Positions 18,374-31,157 of a stretch of DNA of 64,000 bases are shown here, one piece after another. The notes beneath the pieces were generated by a model. The model was not told the DNA's origin. It did no database searches and saw only the letters and a program-made list of their open reading frames with translations. The position numbers were made by a program, and so were the translations under genes. The number at the start of each line of letters is the position of its first letter. Within the stretch, counting starts at the first letter, position 1. Source of the DNA: Streptomyces rapamycinicus NRRL 5491 (GTDB lineage Bacteria; Actinomycetota; Actinomycetes; Streptomycetales; Streptomycetaceae); assembly GCF_024298965.1 (NCBI RefSeq), contig NZ_CP085193.1, forward strand, positions 5,766,001 to 5,830,000, written 5' to 3'.

Positions 18374-19024
18374 TCAGCTGAAGACGATCATCGAGCCCTG
18401 GCCGAGGCTGCGCGTCGCCGCCGCGTGCAGGCCCAGCCACACATGGCGCTCCCGCGCGAAGGGGCTGTCCTCGTACGGGACCGATGCCGCCGGCTCCTCC
18501 AGGCTCGTGGGGCGGGCCGGGGGCGCGGGGGCGGCCGGGGGGTTGGACGGGTCGATGCCGAGCGCCGGGGCGACCGCCTCCAGTTCGCGCAGCAGTCCGT
18601 GGCTGGAGCCCAACGGGCCGCCGCCCTCGAGGAGTTCGTCGTTGGACAGCGGGCTCTGGAAGTCGACGGGGACGTACGCGCCCGCGTGGTCGTAGTGCCA
18701 CACCAGATGCGACTGCTGGGCCGTGGGCTCGAACATCTCCAGCAACTGCTCGTAGTCCCCGCCGAGTTCGTCCACCGGCGTCACCGCGAGTCCGCACAGC
18801 TGGAGCAGATAGGCACGGCGGAGGAAGTGCAGCGCGTCGTAGTCGAATCCGGCCACCGGTGCGACATCCCCGGAGAGACCCGGCATATAGCTGAAGACGG
18901 GCACGGGCGGCAGTCCGGCGTCACTGAGCGCCTTGTCGTACGCGGCGATCTCTTCGGCGAAGGGGTTGTCGGGGCTGTGGCACAGCACATCGACGAGGGG
19001 GACCAGCCAGAGGTCACATGCCAC
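18374..19024 (-). CDS. Conserved protein of unknown function
   Basis: A 216-residue acidic, soluble protein that I do not assign to a characterised family. It starts MACDLWLVPLVDVLC (GTG at 19024). The middle has aromatic motifs (HLVWHYDHAGAYVPVDF) and a Pro/Ala linker at about 163-178. The end is WLGLHAAATRSLGQGSMIVFS. The N-terminus lacks a signal sequence. It may be a regulator or an inhibitor, but nothing in the sequence settles that. Confidence 0.65.
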   Translation of the reverse strand: MACDLWLVPLVDVLCHSPDNPFAEEIAAYDKALSDAGLPPVPVFSYMPGLSGDVAPVAGFDYDALHFLRRAYLLQLCGLAVTPVDELGGDYEQLLEMFEPTAQQSHLVWHYDHAGAYVPVDFQSPLSNDELLEGGGPLGSSHGLLRELEAVAPALGIDPSNPPAAPAPPARPTSLEEPAASVPYEDSPFARERHVWLGLHAAATRSLGQGSMIVFS

Positions 19025-19166
19025 GCGATCTCACTCTCGTATCCGTACGGTCGATGGTCGGCCCAGCGTAATGCCCCACGTACGCGGCGCGAAGAGTGCA
19101 GGACGCCGGCCCTGGGGGGCCGGGGCCCACGGACCAGGTGGAGTTCGCGAAGAGTTCAGGGGGAGA

Positions 19167-19901
19167 TCAGGGAGAGTTGACTTCCGGCTCTGTCGCCGTC
19201 CGGTTCCGCGAGCGCGTCTCCTCCCCCGTCACCAACCGCTCGATCAGCGCACGGAAATGCGTGTTGTACGCCGCTATGAGCCGCTCCGAGTCATGCGGAT
19301 CCCCACGGGTGACCGCCGCCGTGAGCTCGCAGTGCCCCGTCCACAGCAGACCCCGCAGATCGGGTACGCGGCGCAGGTACGGCACCGTGAACACCCAGGT
19401 CTGCACCCGCAGCCGCTGCAGGAAGTCCAACACGTACGGATTGCCGACCAGCCCGCAGATCTCCCGCCAGAAGCGCAGGTCGTAGCCGATGAGGATGTCC
19501 AGGTCACCGGAGCGGGCGGCCCGCTCGGCCTCCTCGGCCCGGCGCCGCACCGAGGCCATCACCTGCGGGGTCATGCTGTTCAGCGTCTGCTCGACGTAGT
19601 GCCGGAAGACGCCCTCCACCACCATCGTGCGGGCGTCCACCATGTGCCGGAAGTCCTCGATGGTGAACTCGTGGACCTTGAAGCCCCGGTGCTCCTCGAC
19701 ATCGAGCAGCCCCTGCGAGCACAGGTCCAGCAGGGCCTCCCGGACGGGGGTCGCGGAGACGCCGTACTGCTGGGCGATCTCCTTGACGGTGAACTGGCGC
19801 CCCGCAGGGAGCCTGCCCGCGAGCACCTCGTCACAGAGCGCGTCGGCGATCTGCTGCCGCAGGGTGTTCCGCTTGACCGGGCTGGTGCCGGGCACGGGCA
19901 T
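19167..19901 (-). CDS. GntR-family transcriptional regulator (FCD type)
   Basis: A 244-residue regulator. An N-terminal winged helix covers residues about 12-78, with recognition helix region VSATPVREALLDLCSQGLL. A C-terminal all-helical FCD ligand-binding domain covers about 90-225, with DLRFWREICGLVGNPYV. FCD regulators respond to small organic acids and often bind a metal through Asp/His residues. It lies 186 bp downstream of an aminotransferase on the same strand, with a terminator between. It may control that enzyme. Confidence 0.9.
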   Translation of the reverse strand: MPVPGTSPVKRNTLRQQIADALCDEVLAGRLPAGRQFTVKEIAQQYGVSATPVREALLDLCSQGLLDVEEHRGFKVHEFTIEDFRHMVDARTMVVEGVFRHYVEQTLNSMTPQVMASVRRRAEEAERAARSGDLDILIGYDLRFWREICGLVGNPYVLDFLQRLRVQTWVFTVPYLRRVPDLRGLLWTGHCELTAAVTRGDPHDSERLIAAYNTHFRALIERLVTGEETRSRNRTATEPEVNSP

Positions 19902-19943
19902 CGAGGACCGTCTCCTTCCACGGCCGTCGGTGTAAGAAAGCGG

Positions 19944-19975
19944 ACGGCCCTCGCATCACGATATGCGAGGGCCGT
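19944..19975 (-). terminator. Hairpin between the aminotransferase and the GntR gene
   Basis: ACGGCCCTCGCAT (19944-19956) and ATGCGAGGGCCGT (19963-19975) form a perfect 13-bp stem with a 6-nt loop, 112 bp after the aminotransferase stop. Confidence 0.8.
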
Positions 19976-20087
19976 TGCGCGGAACACGCAGAGTGCGTCG
20001 GTGGTCTACACCGGGCAGCCGTCGGGCGGCGGTCGGGCCGTGTCCAGGGGCAAACGGGCAGCGCCCGGAAGCCGGTACCGGAGGCCG

Positions 20088-21449
20088 CTACGAGGTGTGC
20101 GCGTCGGCCGCGTTCAGCGCCTCGTCCAGGATCGCCAGACCCTCCTTGGCCTCGGCCTCGGTGACGGTGCACGGCGGCACGACATGGGTGCGGTTCATGT
20201 TCACGAAGGGCCACAGACCGCCGCGCTTGCAGGCCGCCGCGAAGTCGGCCATCGGCTGGTTGTCCGCTCCGCCCGCGTTGTACGGCACGAGCGGTTCGCG
20301 GGTCTCCTTGTCCTTGACCAGGTCCAGCGCCCAGAAGACGCCGAGGCCGCGCACCTCGCCGACCGAGGGGTGGCGCTCGGCGATCTCCCGCAGCGCGGGG
20401 CCGATCACGTTCTCGCCGATCGCGGCGGCGTTCTCCACGATCCCCTCCTCCGCCATCGCGTTGATCGTGGCGACGGCCGAGGCGCAGGCCAGCGGGTGGC
20501 CGGAGTAGGTGAGCCCGCCCGGGTAGGGGCGCTGGTCGAAGGTCGCGGCGATCTCGGCGGAGATCGCGACACCGCCGAGCGGCACATAGCCGGAGTTGAC
20601 GCCCTTGGCGAAGGTCAGCAGGTCCGGGGTGACGCCGAAGTGGTCGGCCGCGAACCAGTGGCCGGTGCGGCCGAAGCCCGCCATGACCTCGTCCAGGATG
20701 AACACGATGCCGTAGCGGTCGCAGATCTCCCGGACCCCGGCCAGATAACCGGGCGGCGGAACCATGATCCCGGCGGTGCCGGGGATGGTCTCCAGGATGA
20801 TCGCGGCGATGGTCTGCGGGCCCTCGAAGGCGATGGTGTCCTCGAGGTGGCGCAGCGCGCGCTCGCACTCCTGCTGCTCGCTGTCGGCGTGGAACGGCGA
20901 GCGGTAGCGGAACGGCGCCCAGAAGTGCACCACACCCGCCGAGGCGGTGTCGGAGGGCCAGCGGCGGGGGTCGCCTGTGAGGTTGATCGCGGCGGCGGTG
21001 GCGCCGTGGTACGAGCGGTAGGCGGAGAGCACCTTGGCGCGGCCGGTGTGCAGCCGGGCCATGCGGACCGCGTTCTCCACCGCCTCGGCGCCGCCGTTGG
21101 TGAAGAAGATCTTGTCGAGGTCGCCGGGGGTGCGCTCGGCCACCAGCCGCGCCGCCTCGGACCGCACGTCCACGGCGAACCCCGGCGCGATGGTGCACAG
21201 CTTCGCGGCCTGCTCCTGGATCGCGGCGACGACCTTGGGGTGCTGGTGGCCGATGTTGGTGTTCACCAGCTGGCAGGAGAAGTCGAGGTAGCGGTTGCCG
21301 TCGTAGTCCCAGAAGTAGGAGCCTTCGGCGCCCGCGATGGCGAGGGGGTCGATCAGGCCCTGCGCGGACCAGGAGTGGAAGACATGCGCACGGTCGGCGG
21401 CCTTGACGGCGGCGCCGGCCGCGTGGTCGGGGCTGGGCTGCACGGACAC
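20088..21449 (-). CDS. Class III (omega-type) PLP-dependent aminotransferase
   Basis: A 453-residue fold-type I class III aminotransferase. Substrates of this family include beta-alanine, taurine and other omega-amino acids with pyruvate. The PLP Lys is in LTFAKGVNSGYVPLGGV and the aspartate that holds the pyridine nitrogen is in FILDEVMAGFGRTG. The cofactor phosphate region is FFTNGGAEAVENAVRMAR. I start at the GTG at 21449 (VSVQPSPDHAAG), the first start with a nearby GAGG. The frame is open to 21719 without similarity. The GntR gene lies directly downstream. The exact amine donor is not predictable. Confidence 0.9.
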   Translation of the reverse strand: MSVQPSPDHAAGAAVKAADRAHVFHSWSAQGLIDPLAIAGAEGSYFWDYDGNRYLDFSCQLVNTNIGHQHPKVVAAIQEQAAKLCTIAPGFAVDVRSEAARLVAERTPGDLDKIFFTNGGAEAVENAVRMARLHTGRAKVLSAYRSYHGATAAAINLTGDPRRWPSDTASAGVVHFWAPFRYRSPFHADSEQQECERALRHLEDTIAFEGPQTIAAIILETIPGTAGIMVPPPGYLAGVREICDRYGIVFILDEVMAGFGRTGHWFAADHFGVTPDLLTFAKGVNSGYVPLGGVAISAEIAATFDQRPYPGGLTYSGHPLACASAVATINAMAEEGIVENAAAIGENVIGPALREIAERHPSVGEVRGLGVFWALDLVKDKETREPLVPYNAGGADNQPMADFAAACKRGGLWPFVNMNRTHVVPPCTVTEAEAKEGLAILDEALNAADAHTS

Positions 21450-21791
21450 GTTCGTACCTCGGATCGCTCGCGGGTCGGGGCGGCACCAGCGTACGGACCC
21501 CGGCCCCGCGCCCGGCACCGACAGCCTGTCCGGGTTTCGGGTCGTACGCCGACATCCTGCCGGGCGGCGGGGGACCTGTGGCCGTCGCCGGTGGCCGGGG
21601 CGGGGCTGTCCGGATTTCGCTCCCGGCGGTCCGCTCCGGAGCTCCGGGATCCGGTTCTCCGGCTCGGGAGTGACACAGGACGGATACGGAACCGATAACG
21701 GATCGTCCGCGTCGTCCACTTCGCTCTCAGCCGCCCTTATTCTCTCCGGGGGGCTGATCAGGGGGATTCACGGGGAAGGGACGATCGACGC
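21450..21791. other. 342-bp divergent promoter region, aminotransferase / kinase pair
   Basis: No gene. The kinase ribosome binding site GGGGAAGGG is at its right end. I see no clear operator. Confidence 0.5.
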
Positions 21792-25028
<3,237 letters not shown>

Positions 25029-25079
25029 TCGGCCGATCGGCAGAGGGACTATCGGCACAGGGACAGGAGCCACACCGCG

Positions 25080-26900
25080 ATGGAGAACCTCGGGGCCCAG
25101 GACCCGCGGTGGATCGGCGAGTACCGGCTGCTCGGCAAGCTGGGCGAGGGCGGAATGGGCCGGGTCTACCTCGCCCGCTCCGCCCGCGGCCGCACCGTAG
25201 CGGTGAAGCTCGTACAGGCCGAACTCGCACGCCAGGCCGACTTCCGCGGCCGCTTCAAGCGGGAGGTGGAGGCGGCGAGACGGGTCGGCGGGCAGTGGAC
25301 CGCGCCCGTGCTCGACGCCGACACGGAGGCCGAGGTGCCGTGGGTGGCCACCGGCTACATCGGCGGTCCGTCCCTGCACAGCGTCGTCGCCGAGGACTTC
25401 GGGGCACTGCCCGAGCGCTCGCTGCGGATCCTGACGAACGGGCTGGCCCTCGCGCTGCGCGACATCCACGGCGCCGGGCTGGTCCACCGCGACCTCAAGC
25501 CGTCCAACATCCTCGTCACCATCGACGGTCCGCGCGTCATCGACTTCGGCATCGCGCGCGCCCTGGACGCCGTGGGCACCACCACGGGCGGCAATCTGAC
25601 GATGACCGGCGCGGTCGTCGGCTCGCCCGGGTTCATGTCGCCCGAGCAGGTGCGGGGCGAGCCGGTCACGGCCGCGAGCGATGTCTTCTGCCTCGGCTCG
25701 GTGCTCGCCTTCGCCGCCACCGGACGTCAGCCCTTCGGCAACCTGGACAGCGGCATCCACGCCCTGATGTACCGAATAGCCCAGGAGGAGCCCGATCTGG
25801 TGGGGCTCCCCGACGGCGCGCGCGGGCTGGTCACCGCGTGCCTGCACAAGGACCCGGCCAAGCGTCCCTCGGTGGACGAACTGGTGGCCGCCACCCAGCC
25901 GGTGACCGATGACGGCGAGCCCTGGCTGCCGGGCGGACTGCTCGCCCGGCTGGGGCGGGACGCGCTCCAACTGCTGGAGGTGGAGGCCGAGAACGCGCAG
26001 CCGGACGCCGCGGCGCCGCAGCAGGGCCCGTCGGCGTACGGCCACCCCCAGACCGCCGCGCACACCCCGCCCGGGCCCTCCGGATACGGCACGCCGCCGC
26101 CGTCCGCGTACGCGACCCCCCACGCCCACGCGGCCGGGGGTTCCCCGTACCAGATGTCCCAGCCCGCCACCCAGCCCTGGCAGGGCGGCTATCAGACGCC
26201 GATGGGCTTCCCCGCCCCGGGCACCCGGCTGAGGCCGATCCGGGGTCTGGCCACCGCGTTGATGAGCATGTTCGGCATCTGGCTGGTGCTGACGCTCCTC
26301 GACATGGCGCTGAACATCTCGCTGCTGGACACCTACTTCGCCCTCGACTCCGGCGTGGTCTCCAATGACCTGCTCTACAGCAAGCGGAGCGACGTCGAGG
26401 CGATGGACAGCGGCACCGGCGTCGCCGCGCTCGTGCTCGTCGTGCTGTGGCTGGTCTGGTTCCGGACCGCCTACATCAACTCCACGGTGCTCAACCCGGG
26501 GCGGCAGCGGTTCGGCAGCGGCTACTCCGTGGGCGCCTGGTTCATCCCGATCGCCCAGCTGTGGCTGCCCAAGCAGATCGCCAACGACGTCTGGACCTCC
26601 AGCACTCCGCCGGGGCCCGGACGCGGCGGCCGCGCGGTGCTGCACTGGTGGTGGACGCTCTTCGTGATCATGTTCCTGATGTTCCCGGTGAACGGGATCA
26701 GCGAGATCGTCGGCGACAACGTCCGGGAACAGCGGCCCAGCATCATCATCAGCATCGTCGACGACTCGATCGGCATCCTGACGGCGCTGCTGGCCATCGC
26801 CGTGGTGCGGCGGATCACCAAGATGCAGGAGCAGCGGGCCGCGCGGCCCGCCGGTCAGCCGCAGCAGCCCGCCGGGGTGTTCGGCCCGCCCGCGGCGTAG
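25080..26900 (+). CDS. Ser/Thr protein kinase fused to a DUF4328 membrane domain
   Basis: A 606-residue kinase whose first 275 residues are very close to the upstream kinase (same GEGGMGRV, HRDLKPSN, DFGIARAL, GSPGFMSPEQVRGE), so the pair arose by tandem duplication. The remainder differs completely: a Gln/Pro/Tyr linker (about 305-380), then four membrane helices (about 385-408, 440-463, 520-542, 560-582) matching DUF4328, with FRTAYINS and YSVGAWFIPIAQLWLPKQI as the family signature. The role of DUF4328 is unknown, and the fusion suggests it supplies membrane sensing. Probably co-transcribed with the first kinase. Confidence 0.92.
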   Translation: MENLGAQDPRWIGEYRLLGKLGEGGMGRVYLARSARGRTVAVKLVQAELARQADFRGRFKREVEAARRVGGQWTAPVLDADTEAEVPWVATGYIGGPSLHSVVAEDFGALPERSLRILTNGLALALRDIHGAGLVHRDLKPSNILVTIDGPRVIDFGIARALDAVGTTTGGNLTMTGAVVGSPGFMSPEQVRGEPVTAASDVFCLGSVLAFAATGRQPFGNLDSGIHALMYRIAQEEPDLVGLPDGARGLVTACLHKDPAKRPSVDELVAATQPVTDDGEPWLPGGLLARLGRDALQLLEVEAENAQPDAAAPQQGPSAYGHPQTAAHTPPGPSGYGTPPPSAYATPHAHAAGGSPYQMSQPATQPWQGGYQTPMGFPAPGTRLRPIRGLATALMSMFGIWLVLTLLDMALNISLLDTYFALDSGVVSNDLLYSKRSDVEAMDSGTGVAALVLVVLWLVWFRTAYINSTVLNPGRQRFGSGYSVGAWFIPIAQLWLPKQIANDVWTSSTPPGPGRGGRAVLHWWWTLFVIMFLMFPVNGISEIVGDNVREQRPSIIISIVDDSIGILTALLAIAVVRRITKMQEQRAARPAGQPQQPAGVFGPPAA

Positions 26901-26919
26901 TGGTGCCGGCGCGCGGGCC

Positions 26920-26976
26920 GCGCTCCCGGGAGCCCAACTCCCGAGAGCCCAGCTCCCGGGAGCCGCCCTCCCGCCG
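26920..26976. repeat. 15-bp tandem repeat between kinase and purA stop codons
   Basis: About four copies built on CTCCCGGGAGCCCA. The core CTCCCGGGAG is itself a palindrome, so the array can fold into hairpins and may terminate both converging genes. Confidence 0.75.
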
Positions 26977-26981
26977 AGTGG

Positions 26982-28265
26982 TCAGAGGAACGAGTTGATC
27001 TGGATGGTCTCGTCACGGCCCGGCCCGACGCCGATGGCCGAGATCGGGGCGCCCGACATCTCCTCGAGCGCCTGGACGTACTTCTGCGCGTTCTTCGGCA
27101 GCTCGTCGAAGGTCTTGGCCTTGGTGATGTCCTCCGACCAGCCCGGCAGCGTCTCGTAGATCGGCTTGGCGTGGTGGAAGTCGGTCTGGCTGTACGGCAG
27201 CTCCTCGACGCGCTTGCCGTCGATCTCGTACGCCACGCACACCGGGATCCGCTCCCAGCCGGTGAGCACGTCCAGCTTGGTGAGGAAGAAGTCGGTCAGG
27301 CCGTTGACCCGGGTCGCGTAGCGCGCGATGACCGCGTCGAACCAGCCGCAGCGCCGGTCGCGCCCGGTGGTCACACCGCGTTCGCCGCCGATCGTGCGCA
27401 GCTTCTCGCCGTCCTCGTCGAGGAGCTCGGTGGGGAACGGGCCCGCGCCGACGCGGGTGGTGTACGCCTTCAGGATCCCGATCACGCGGCTGATCTTCGT
27501 CGGGCCCACTCCGGTGCCGGTGCAGGCGCCGCCCGCGGTCGGGTTGGAGGAGGTGACGAAGGGATACGTGCCGTGGTCGACGTCGAGCAGGGTGCCCTGT
27601 CCGCCCTCGAACAGCACGACCTGGCCCTGGTCGATGGCGTTGTTGAGCAGCAGGGTGGTGTCGGCGACATAGCCGCTGAGCGGGTCCGCGTAGCCCAGCA
27701 GCTCCTCGACGACCTGGTCGACCGCGATGGCGCGGCGATTGTAGAGCTTGGCCAGCACCTGGTTCTTGTTGTCCAGGGCCGCCTCGACCTTCTGCCGCAG
27801 GATCGACTCGTCGAAGAGGTCCTGGACCCGGATGCCCACCCGGTTGATCTTGTCCGCGTAGGCCGGGCCGATGCCGCGGCCCGTGGTGCCGATCTTCCGC
27901 TTGCCGAGGAATCGTTCCGACACCTTGTCGAGGGTCGTGTGATACGGCGTGATCAGATGGGCGTTACCGCTGATCAGCAGCTTGGACGTGTCGACGCCGC
28001 GGTCGGCGAGACCGCTCAGCTCGGAGAGCAGGACCGCGGGGTCCACGACGACGCCATTGCCGATGACCGGGGTACACCCGGGCGAGAGGATTCCGGACGG
28101 GAGGAGGTGCAGCGCGTACTTCTGGTCGCCGACCACCACCGTGTGGCCCGCGTTGTTACCGCCCTGGTAGCGCACTACGTAGTCCACGGAACCACCGAGC
28201 AGATCGGTGGCCTTTCCCTTGCCCTCGTCACCCCACTGAGCACCGAGCAGCACAAGTGCGGGCAC
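26982..28265 (-). CDS. purA: Adenylosuccinate synthetase
   Basis: PurA commits IMP to AMP by joining aspartate with GTP. 427 residues from a GTG at 28265 ([20 protein letters not shown]), with ribosome binding site GGAAGGGG. Signatures are the P-loop-like GDEGKGK (12-18), [20 protein letters not shown] and the late [12 protein letters not shown]. The frame is open 20 codons upstream but lacks similarity. It is divergent from the diacylglycerol-kinase-like gene. Confidence 0.97.
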   Translation of the reverse strand: MPALVLLGAQWGDEGKGKATDLLGGSVDYVVRYQGGNNAGHTVVVGDQKYALHLLPSGILSPGCTPVIGNGVVVDPAVLLSELSGLADRGVDTSKLLISGNAHLITPYHTTLDKVSERFLGKRKIGTTGRGIGPAYADKINRVGIRVQDLFDESILRQKVEAALDNKNQVLAKLYNRRAIAVDQVVEELLGYADPLSGYVADTTLLLNNAIDQGQVVLFEGGQGTLLDVDHGTYPFVTSSNPTAGGACTGTGVGPTKISRVIGILKAYTTRVGAGPFPTELLDEDGEKLRTIGGERGVTTGRDRRCGWFDAVIARYATRVNGLTDFFLTKLDVLTGWERIPVCVAYEIDGKRVEELPYSQTDFHHAKPIYETLPGWSEDITKAKTFDELPKNAQKYVQALEEMSGAPISAIGVGPGRDETIQINSFL

Positions 28266-28324
28266 AGGCGTACACCCCTTCCGGGCGGGGCATGTCCAAC
28301 GTGCGATGGTGACGTGCGCCACCA

Positions 28325-28390
28325 CAAGAGCCGTCGAACCGGTGCCCCGGATAGACGAAGCCCCTGGCGCAACAGCGACAGGGGCTCTTG
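28325..28390 (+). promoter_or_regulatory. Leader with two mutually exclusive hairpins
   Basis: CAAGAGCC (28325-28332) can pair with GGCTCTTG (28383-28390). AGCCCCTG (28359-28366) can pair with CAGGGGCT (28379-28386). The two stems share 28383-28386 and cannot form together. This is the arrangement of an attenuator or RNA switch, 30 bp before the GTG at 28421. Function is inferred from structure only. Confidence 0.4.
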
Positions 28391-28420
28391 CACCGAGAGA
28401 TTACCTGAGGAAGGACCGAG

Positions 28421-29539
28421 GTGTCGGCTCCAGATCCCCGGCCCCCTGCGCCGGACACCGCCCGGGGGCGCCCGCTGCTCATGGTCATCGACCCCAACGC
28501 CCGCCGGACGGACGGGGAGTCGGTGCGGATCGCGAAGGATGTGCTGTGCGCGGGCGCGCAGACGAAAATCTGCCTGCCGGACGGCCCGGAGGAGGTCGAG
28601 CGGGCGCTGGCCCGCCGGGGCGCCCGCCGGCCGGTGCTGGTGGGCGACGACCGCGCCCTGCTGCGGATGGTGGAGCTGCTGCACCGGCGGCGGGAGCTGG
28701 CCGACGCCGCGCTGTCGGTGGTCCCGATCGGCGGCTCCGCCACGGTCGCCCTGGCCCATTCGCTCGGGGTGCCGACGGACGCGGTCGCCGCCGCCCGTAC
28801 GGTCCTCGACGGGACCGCGCGCCCGCGTGACCTGCTGGTGGACGAGAGCGGCGGAGTGGTCCTCGGCGGTCTGCGGATCCCCTCCGGGCTCGCTCCTCAC
28901 GGTGCGCACGACGGGCTGCCGGGCGTCGGCTGCGGCGCGGCGGCCGGGCCGGACGGAATGGACGGGACGGAAGGGACGGACGGGCACGGCCCGGGGCCGC
29001 ACGGCGACGGGGCCAGGGGCCGGGACTGCGGCTGCGACCCCTGCGTCCACGACCGCCGCCGGGCCGGGGACGGCGAGGACGGCCGGGGCGGCGCGGGCCC
29101 GCCCGGCCACGACCGGGAGGGCCCCGGCCAGGAGGGCGATGGCCACCGGCCGTGGTGGAGCCCGGCGGCCCGAACCGCCCGCACCGCGCTGACGCTGCTC
29201 TCGCTGCCGGTGATCGGCCTGTCGGGCGGCGCCCGGCGCCCGGCGCATCCGCCGCCGCAGCGGCTGCGGATCGAGGCGGACGGGGTGCTGTTGACCGATC
29301 TGGACCGGCCGGTGGAGCGGGTCTCGGTCTCGACGGCCGCGCCGGGCGGCGGGCTGGCCGAGATCGTGGTCCACCCCCATGCGGCGGGCGGCCCGCTGCG
29401 CACCCGGGCACGGGCCGTCACGGTCTCCGGCCCGGACTTCCGCTACCACGCGGACGCGCTGATCCGCGGCCCGGTCCGCAGCCGCACCTGGACGGTCCTG
29501 GCCGAGGCCTGGAGCCTGATGCTCCCCCACCGCCCTTGA
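28421..29539 (+). CDS. Diacylglycerol-kinase-like protein lacking the GGDGT motif
   Basis: A 372-residue protein with the two-domain outline of lipid/diacylglycerol kinases. The N-terminal part (about 18-135) has LLMVIDPNARRT and the substrate-loop-like GGSATVALAHSLGVPTDAV. The nucleotide loop GGDGT of true kinases is replaced by VGDDRAL. A Gly/Asp/His-rich insert with a cysteine cluster (DCGCDPC) covers about 170-250. The C-terminal beta domain begins at LRIEADGVLLTDLDRPVERV. The GTG at 28421 has a GAGGAAGGA site. It is either a divergent enzyme or a catalytically dead lipid-binding protein. Confidence 0.7.
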   Translation: MSAPDPRPPAPDTARGRPLLMVIDPNARRTDGESVRIAKDVLCAGAQTKICLPDGPEEVERALARRGARRPVLVGDDRALLRMVELLHRRRELADAALSVVPIGGSATVALAHSLGVPTDAVAAARTVLDGTARPRDLLVDESGGVVLGGLRIPSGLAPHGAHDGLPGVGCGAAAGPDGMDGTEGTDGHGPGPHGDGARGRDCGCDPCVHDRRRAGDGEDGRGGAGPPGHDREGPGQEGDGHRPWWSPAARTARTALTLLSLPVIGLSGGARRPAHPPPQRLRIEADGVLLTDLDRPVERVSVSTAAPGGGLAEIVVHPHAAGGPLRTRARAVTVSGPDFRYHADALIRGPVRSRTWTVLAEAWSLMLPHRP

Positions 29540-29592
29540 GCCCCACTCGCGCCGCCCGGGGCCCGGTGGGCCCGGGTGGGGCGGGCGGGGCG

Positions 29593-30174
29593 TCAGCCCG
29601 CTTCGGCCTCGCGGGCCTCGGCGGCGCGGCGCTCGGCCTGCTGGGCGCGCCAGCGCTCCAGCATCTTGGGCAGCTCCCGCTGGACGAACTCGAAGAAGTC
29701 GGCGGTCTCGGTGATCCGCAGCCCCGCCGGGGTGTCGGGGCCGAGCACCTTCGCACCGTCCCGCATGGTGCTCTCCCAGCGGGCGACGATCTGGTCGCGG
29801 CGGGTCAGGGTCTCGTACCAGACCCCGTTGTTGTAGAGCCGGTAGCGATCGCGGCGGGAGCCCGGCTCGCGCTCCCGCACCACCATGTCCACCTGCGACA
29901 GATAGCGGATCGCGCCCGAGACCGCGGCCGGGCTGATCCGCAGCCGCTCGGCGAGCTCCGCCGAGGTGAGTGCCCCGGAGTCGGAGACGAGGAGCGCCGC
30001 GAGGACCCGCGCCGCCATGCGCTGCATCCCGGCCTCGGTCAGATCGGCCGCGAACCGCTCGACGAACCTGGACACCGCCGCCTCGTCACGCGCCGCTTCA
30101 CCGCGCGCGTCACCGGGCGCGCCCCCCGGTTCGATCGTCTCCCTCACCGCTTCATCATCTCCCCTCTTCGTCAC
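29593..30174 (-). CDS. GbsR/MarR-family transcriptional regulator
   Basis: A 193-residue winged-helix regulator of the GbsR branch. The HTH lies at about residues 68-115 (LTSAELAERLRISPAAVSGAIRYL) with the wing REREPGSRRDRYRLYN, followed by a long C-terminal helix for dimerisation. It is divergent from, and most likely represses, the ABC exporter at 30240. The frame starts at GTG 30174 with no ribosome binding site. A GTG at 30147 (VRETIEPGG) follows AGAGGGGAG and is a better candidate start. Confidence 0.88.
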   Translation of the reverse strand: MTKRGDDEAVRETIEPGGAPGDARGEAARDEAAVSRFVERFAADLTEAGMQRMAARVLAALLVSDSGALTSAELAERLRISPAAVSGAIRYLSQVDMVVREREPGSRRDRYRLYNNGVWYETLTRRDQIVARWESTMRDGAKVLGPDTPAGLRITETADFFEFVQRELPKMLERWRAQQAERRAAEAREAEAG

Positions 30175-30198
30175 ATCATCATAAGTTTATACGGTTCC

Positions 30199-30227
30199 TT
30201 AACTTCACAAATTTGTGAAACTAGCGT
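30199..30227 (+). promoter_or_regulatory. ABC exporter promoter with embedded 16-bp palindromic operator
   Basis: TTCACAAATTTGTGAA (30204-30219) is a perfect palindrome in an AT-rich island. It fills the spacer between TTAACT (30199-30204) and TAGCGT (30222-30227), a 17-bp-spaced promoter. A regulator bound here would block RNA polymerase. Transcription should begin about 5 nt before the ATG at 30240, where no ribosome binding site exists, so the mRNA is nearly leaderless. Confidence 0.7.
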
Positions 30228-30239
30228 AGTTTCGAAATC

Positions 30240-31157
30240 ATGAAAACGGCAATCTCCGTGTCCGGCCTCCACAAGTCCTTCGGCCGGACCCACGCGTTGG
30301 ACGGCCTCGACCTCGAAGTCGAGGCAGGTGAGGTCCATGGCTTCCTCGGGCCCAACGGCGCCGGGAAGTCCACGACCATCCGGGTCCTCCTCGGGCTGCT
30401 CCGCGCCGACTCCGGCGCGGTGCAGATGCTCGGCAAGGACCCCTGGCACGACGCGGTCGACCTCCACCGCCACATCGCGTACGTCCCCGGAGACGTCACC
30501 CTGTGGCGCAACCTGAGCGGTGGAGAGGTCATCGACCTGTACGGGCGGCTGCGCGGTGGTCTGGACACCGCACGCCGCGCCGAGCTGCTGGAGCGGTTCG
30601 AGCTCGACCCCACCAAGAAGGGCCGTACGTACTCCAAGGGCAATCGCCAGAAAGTCGCCCTGGTCGCCGCGTTCGCATCCGAAGTGGAGCTGCTGATCCT
30701 CGACGAGCCGACCTCCGGGCTCGACCCGCTCATGGAGGAGGTCTTCCGCGAGTGCGTCGCCGAGGAGCGCGACCGCGGTCGTACGGTGCTGCTCTCCAGC
30801 CACATCCTCAGCGAGGTCGAGGCGCTCTGCCGGCGGGTGAGCATCATCCGCAAGGGCCGCCGGGTGGAGTCCGGCACCCTCACCGAGCTGCGCCATCTGA
30901 CCCGTACGTCGGTGACCGCCGAGCTCGCCGGCGAGCCCAACGGCCTGTCCGGCCTCCCCGGCGTGCACAACGTGGACATCCAGGGCGGCCAGGTCAAGCT
31001 CCAGGTCGACTCCGACAAGATGGACGCCGTGCTGCGGCAGCTCACCCAGGTCGGGGTGCGCAGCCTCATCTCCACCCCGCCCACCCTGGAAGAGCTCTTC
31101 CTGCGCCACTACCAGGACGACATCACGGGCACGGAAGCCGAGGCGATCGCCCGATGA
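30240..31157 (+). CDS. ABC transporter ATP-binding protein (exporter, DrrA type)
   Basis: A 305-residue ATPase. Walker [10 protein letters not shown] (38-46), signature region [11 protein letters not shown], Walker [14 protein letters not shown] and the switch His in SSHIL are all intact. The C-terminal about 80 residues form the extension common to antibiotic-exporter ATPases. Its stop overlaps the ATG of the permease (ATGA), so the two are translated together. Control is likely by the adjacent GbsR-type regulator through the operator at 30204-30219. Confidence 0.96.
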   Translation: MKTAISVSGLHKSFGRTHALDGLDLEVEAGEVHGFLGPNGAGKSTTIRVLLGLLRADSGAVQMLGKDPWHDAVDLHRHIAYVPGDVTLWRNLSGGEVIDLYGRLRGGLDTARRAELLERFELDPTKKGRTYSKGNRQKVALVAAFASEVELLILDEPTSGLDPLMEEVFRECVAEERDRGRTVLLSSHILSEVEALCRRVSIIRKGRRVESGTLTELRHLTRTSVTAELAGEPNGLSGLPGVHNVDIQGGQVKLQVDSDKMDAVLRQLTQVGVRSLISTPPTLEELFLRHYQDDITGTEAEAIAR

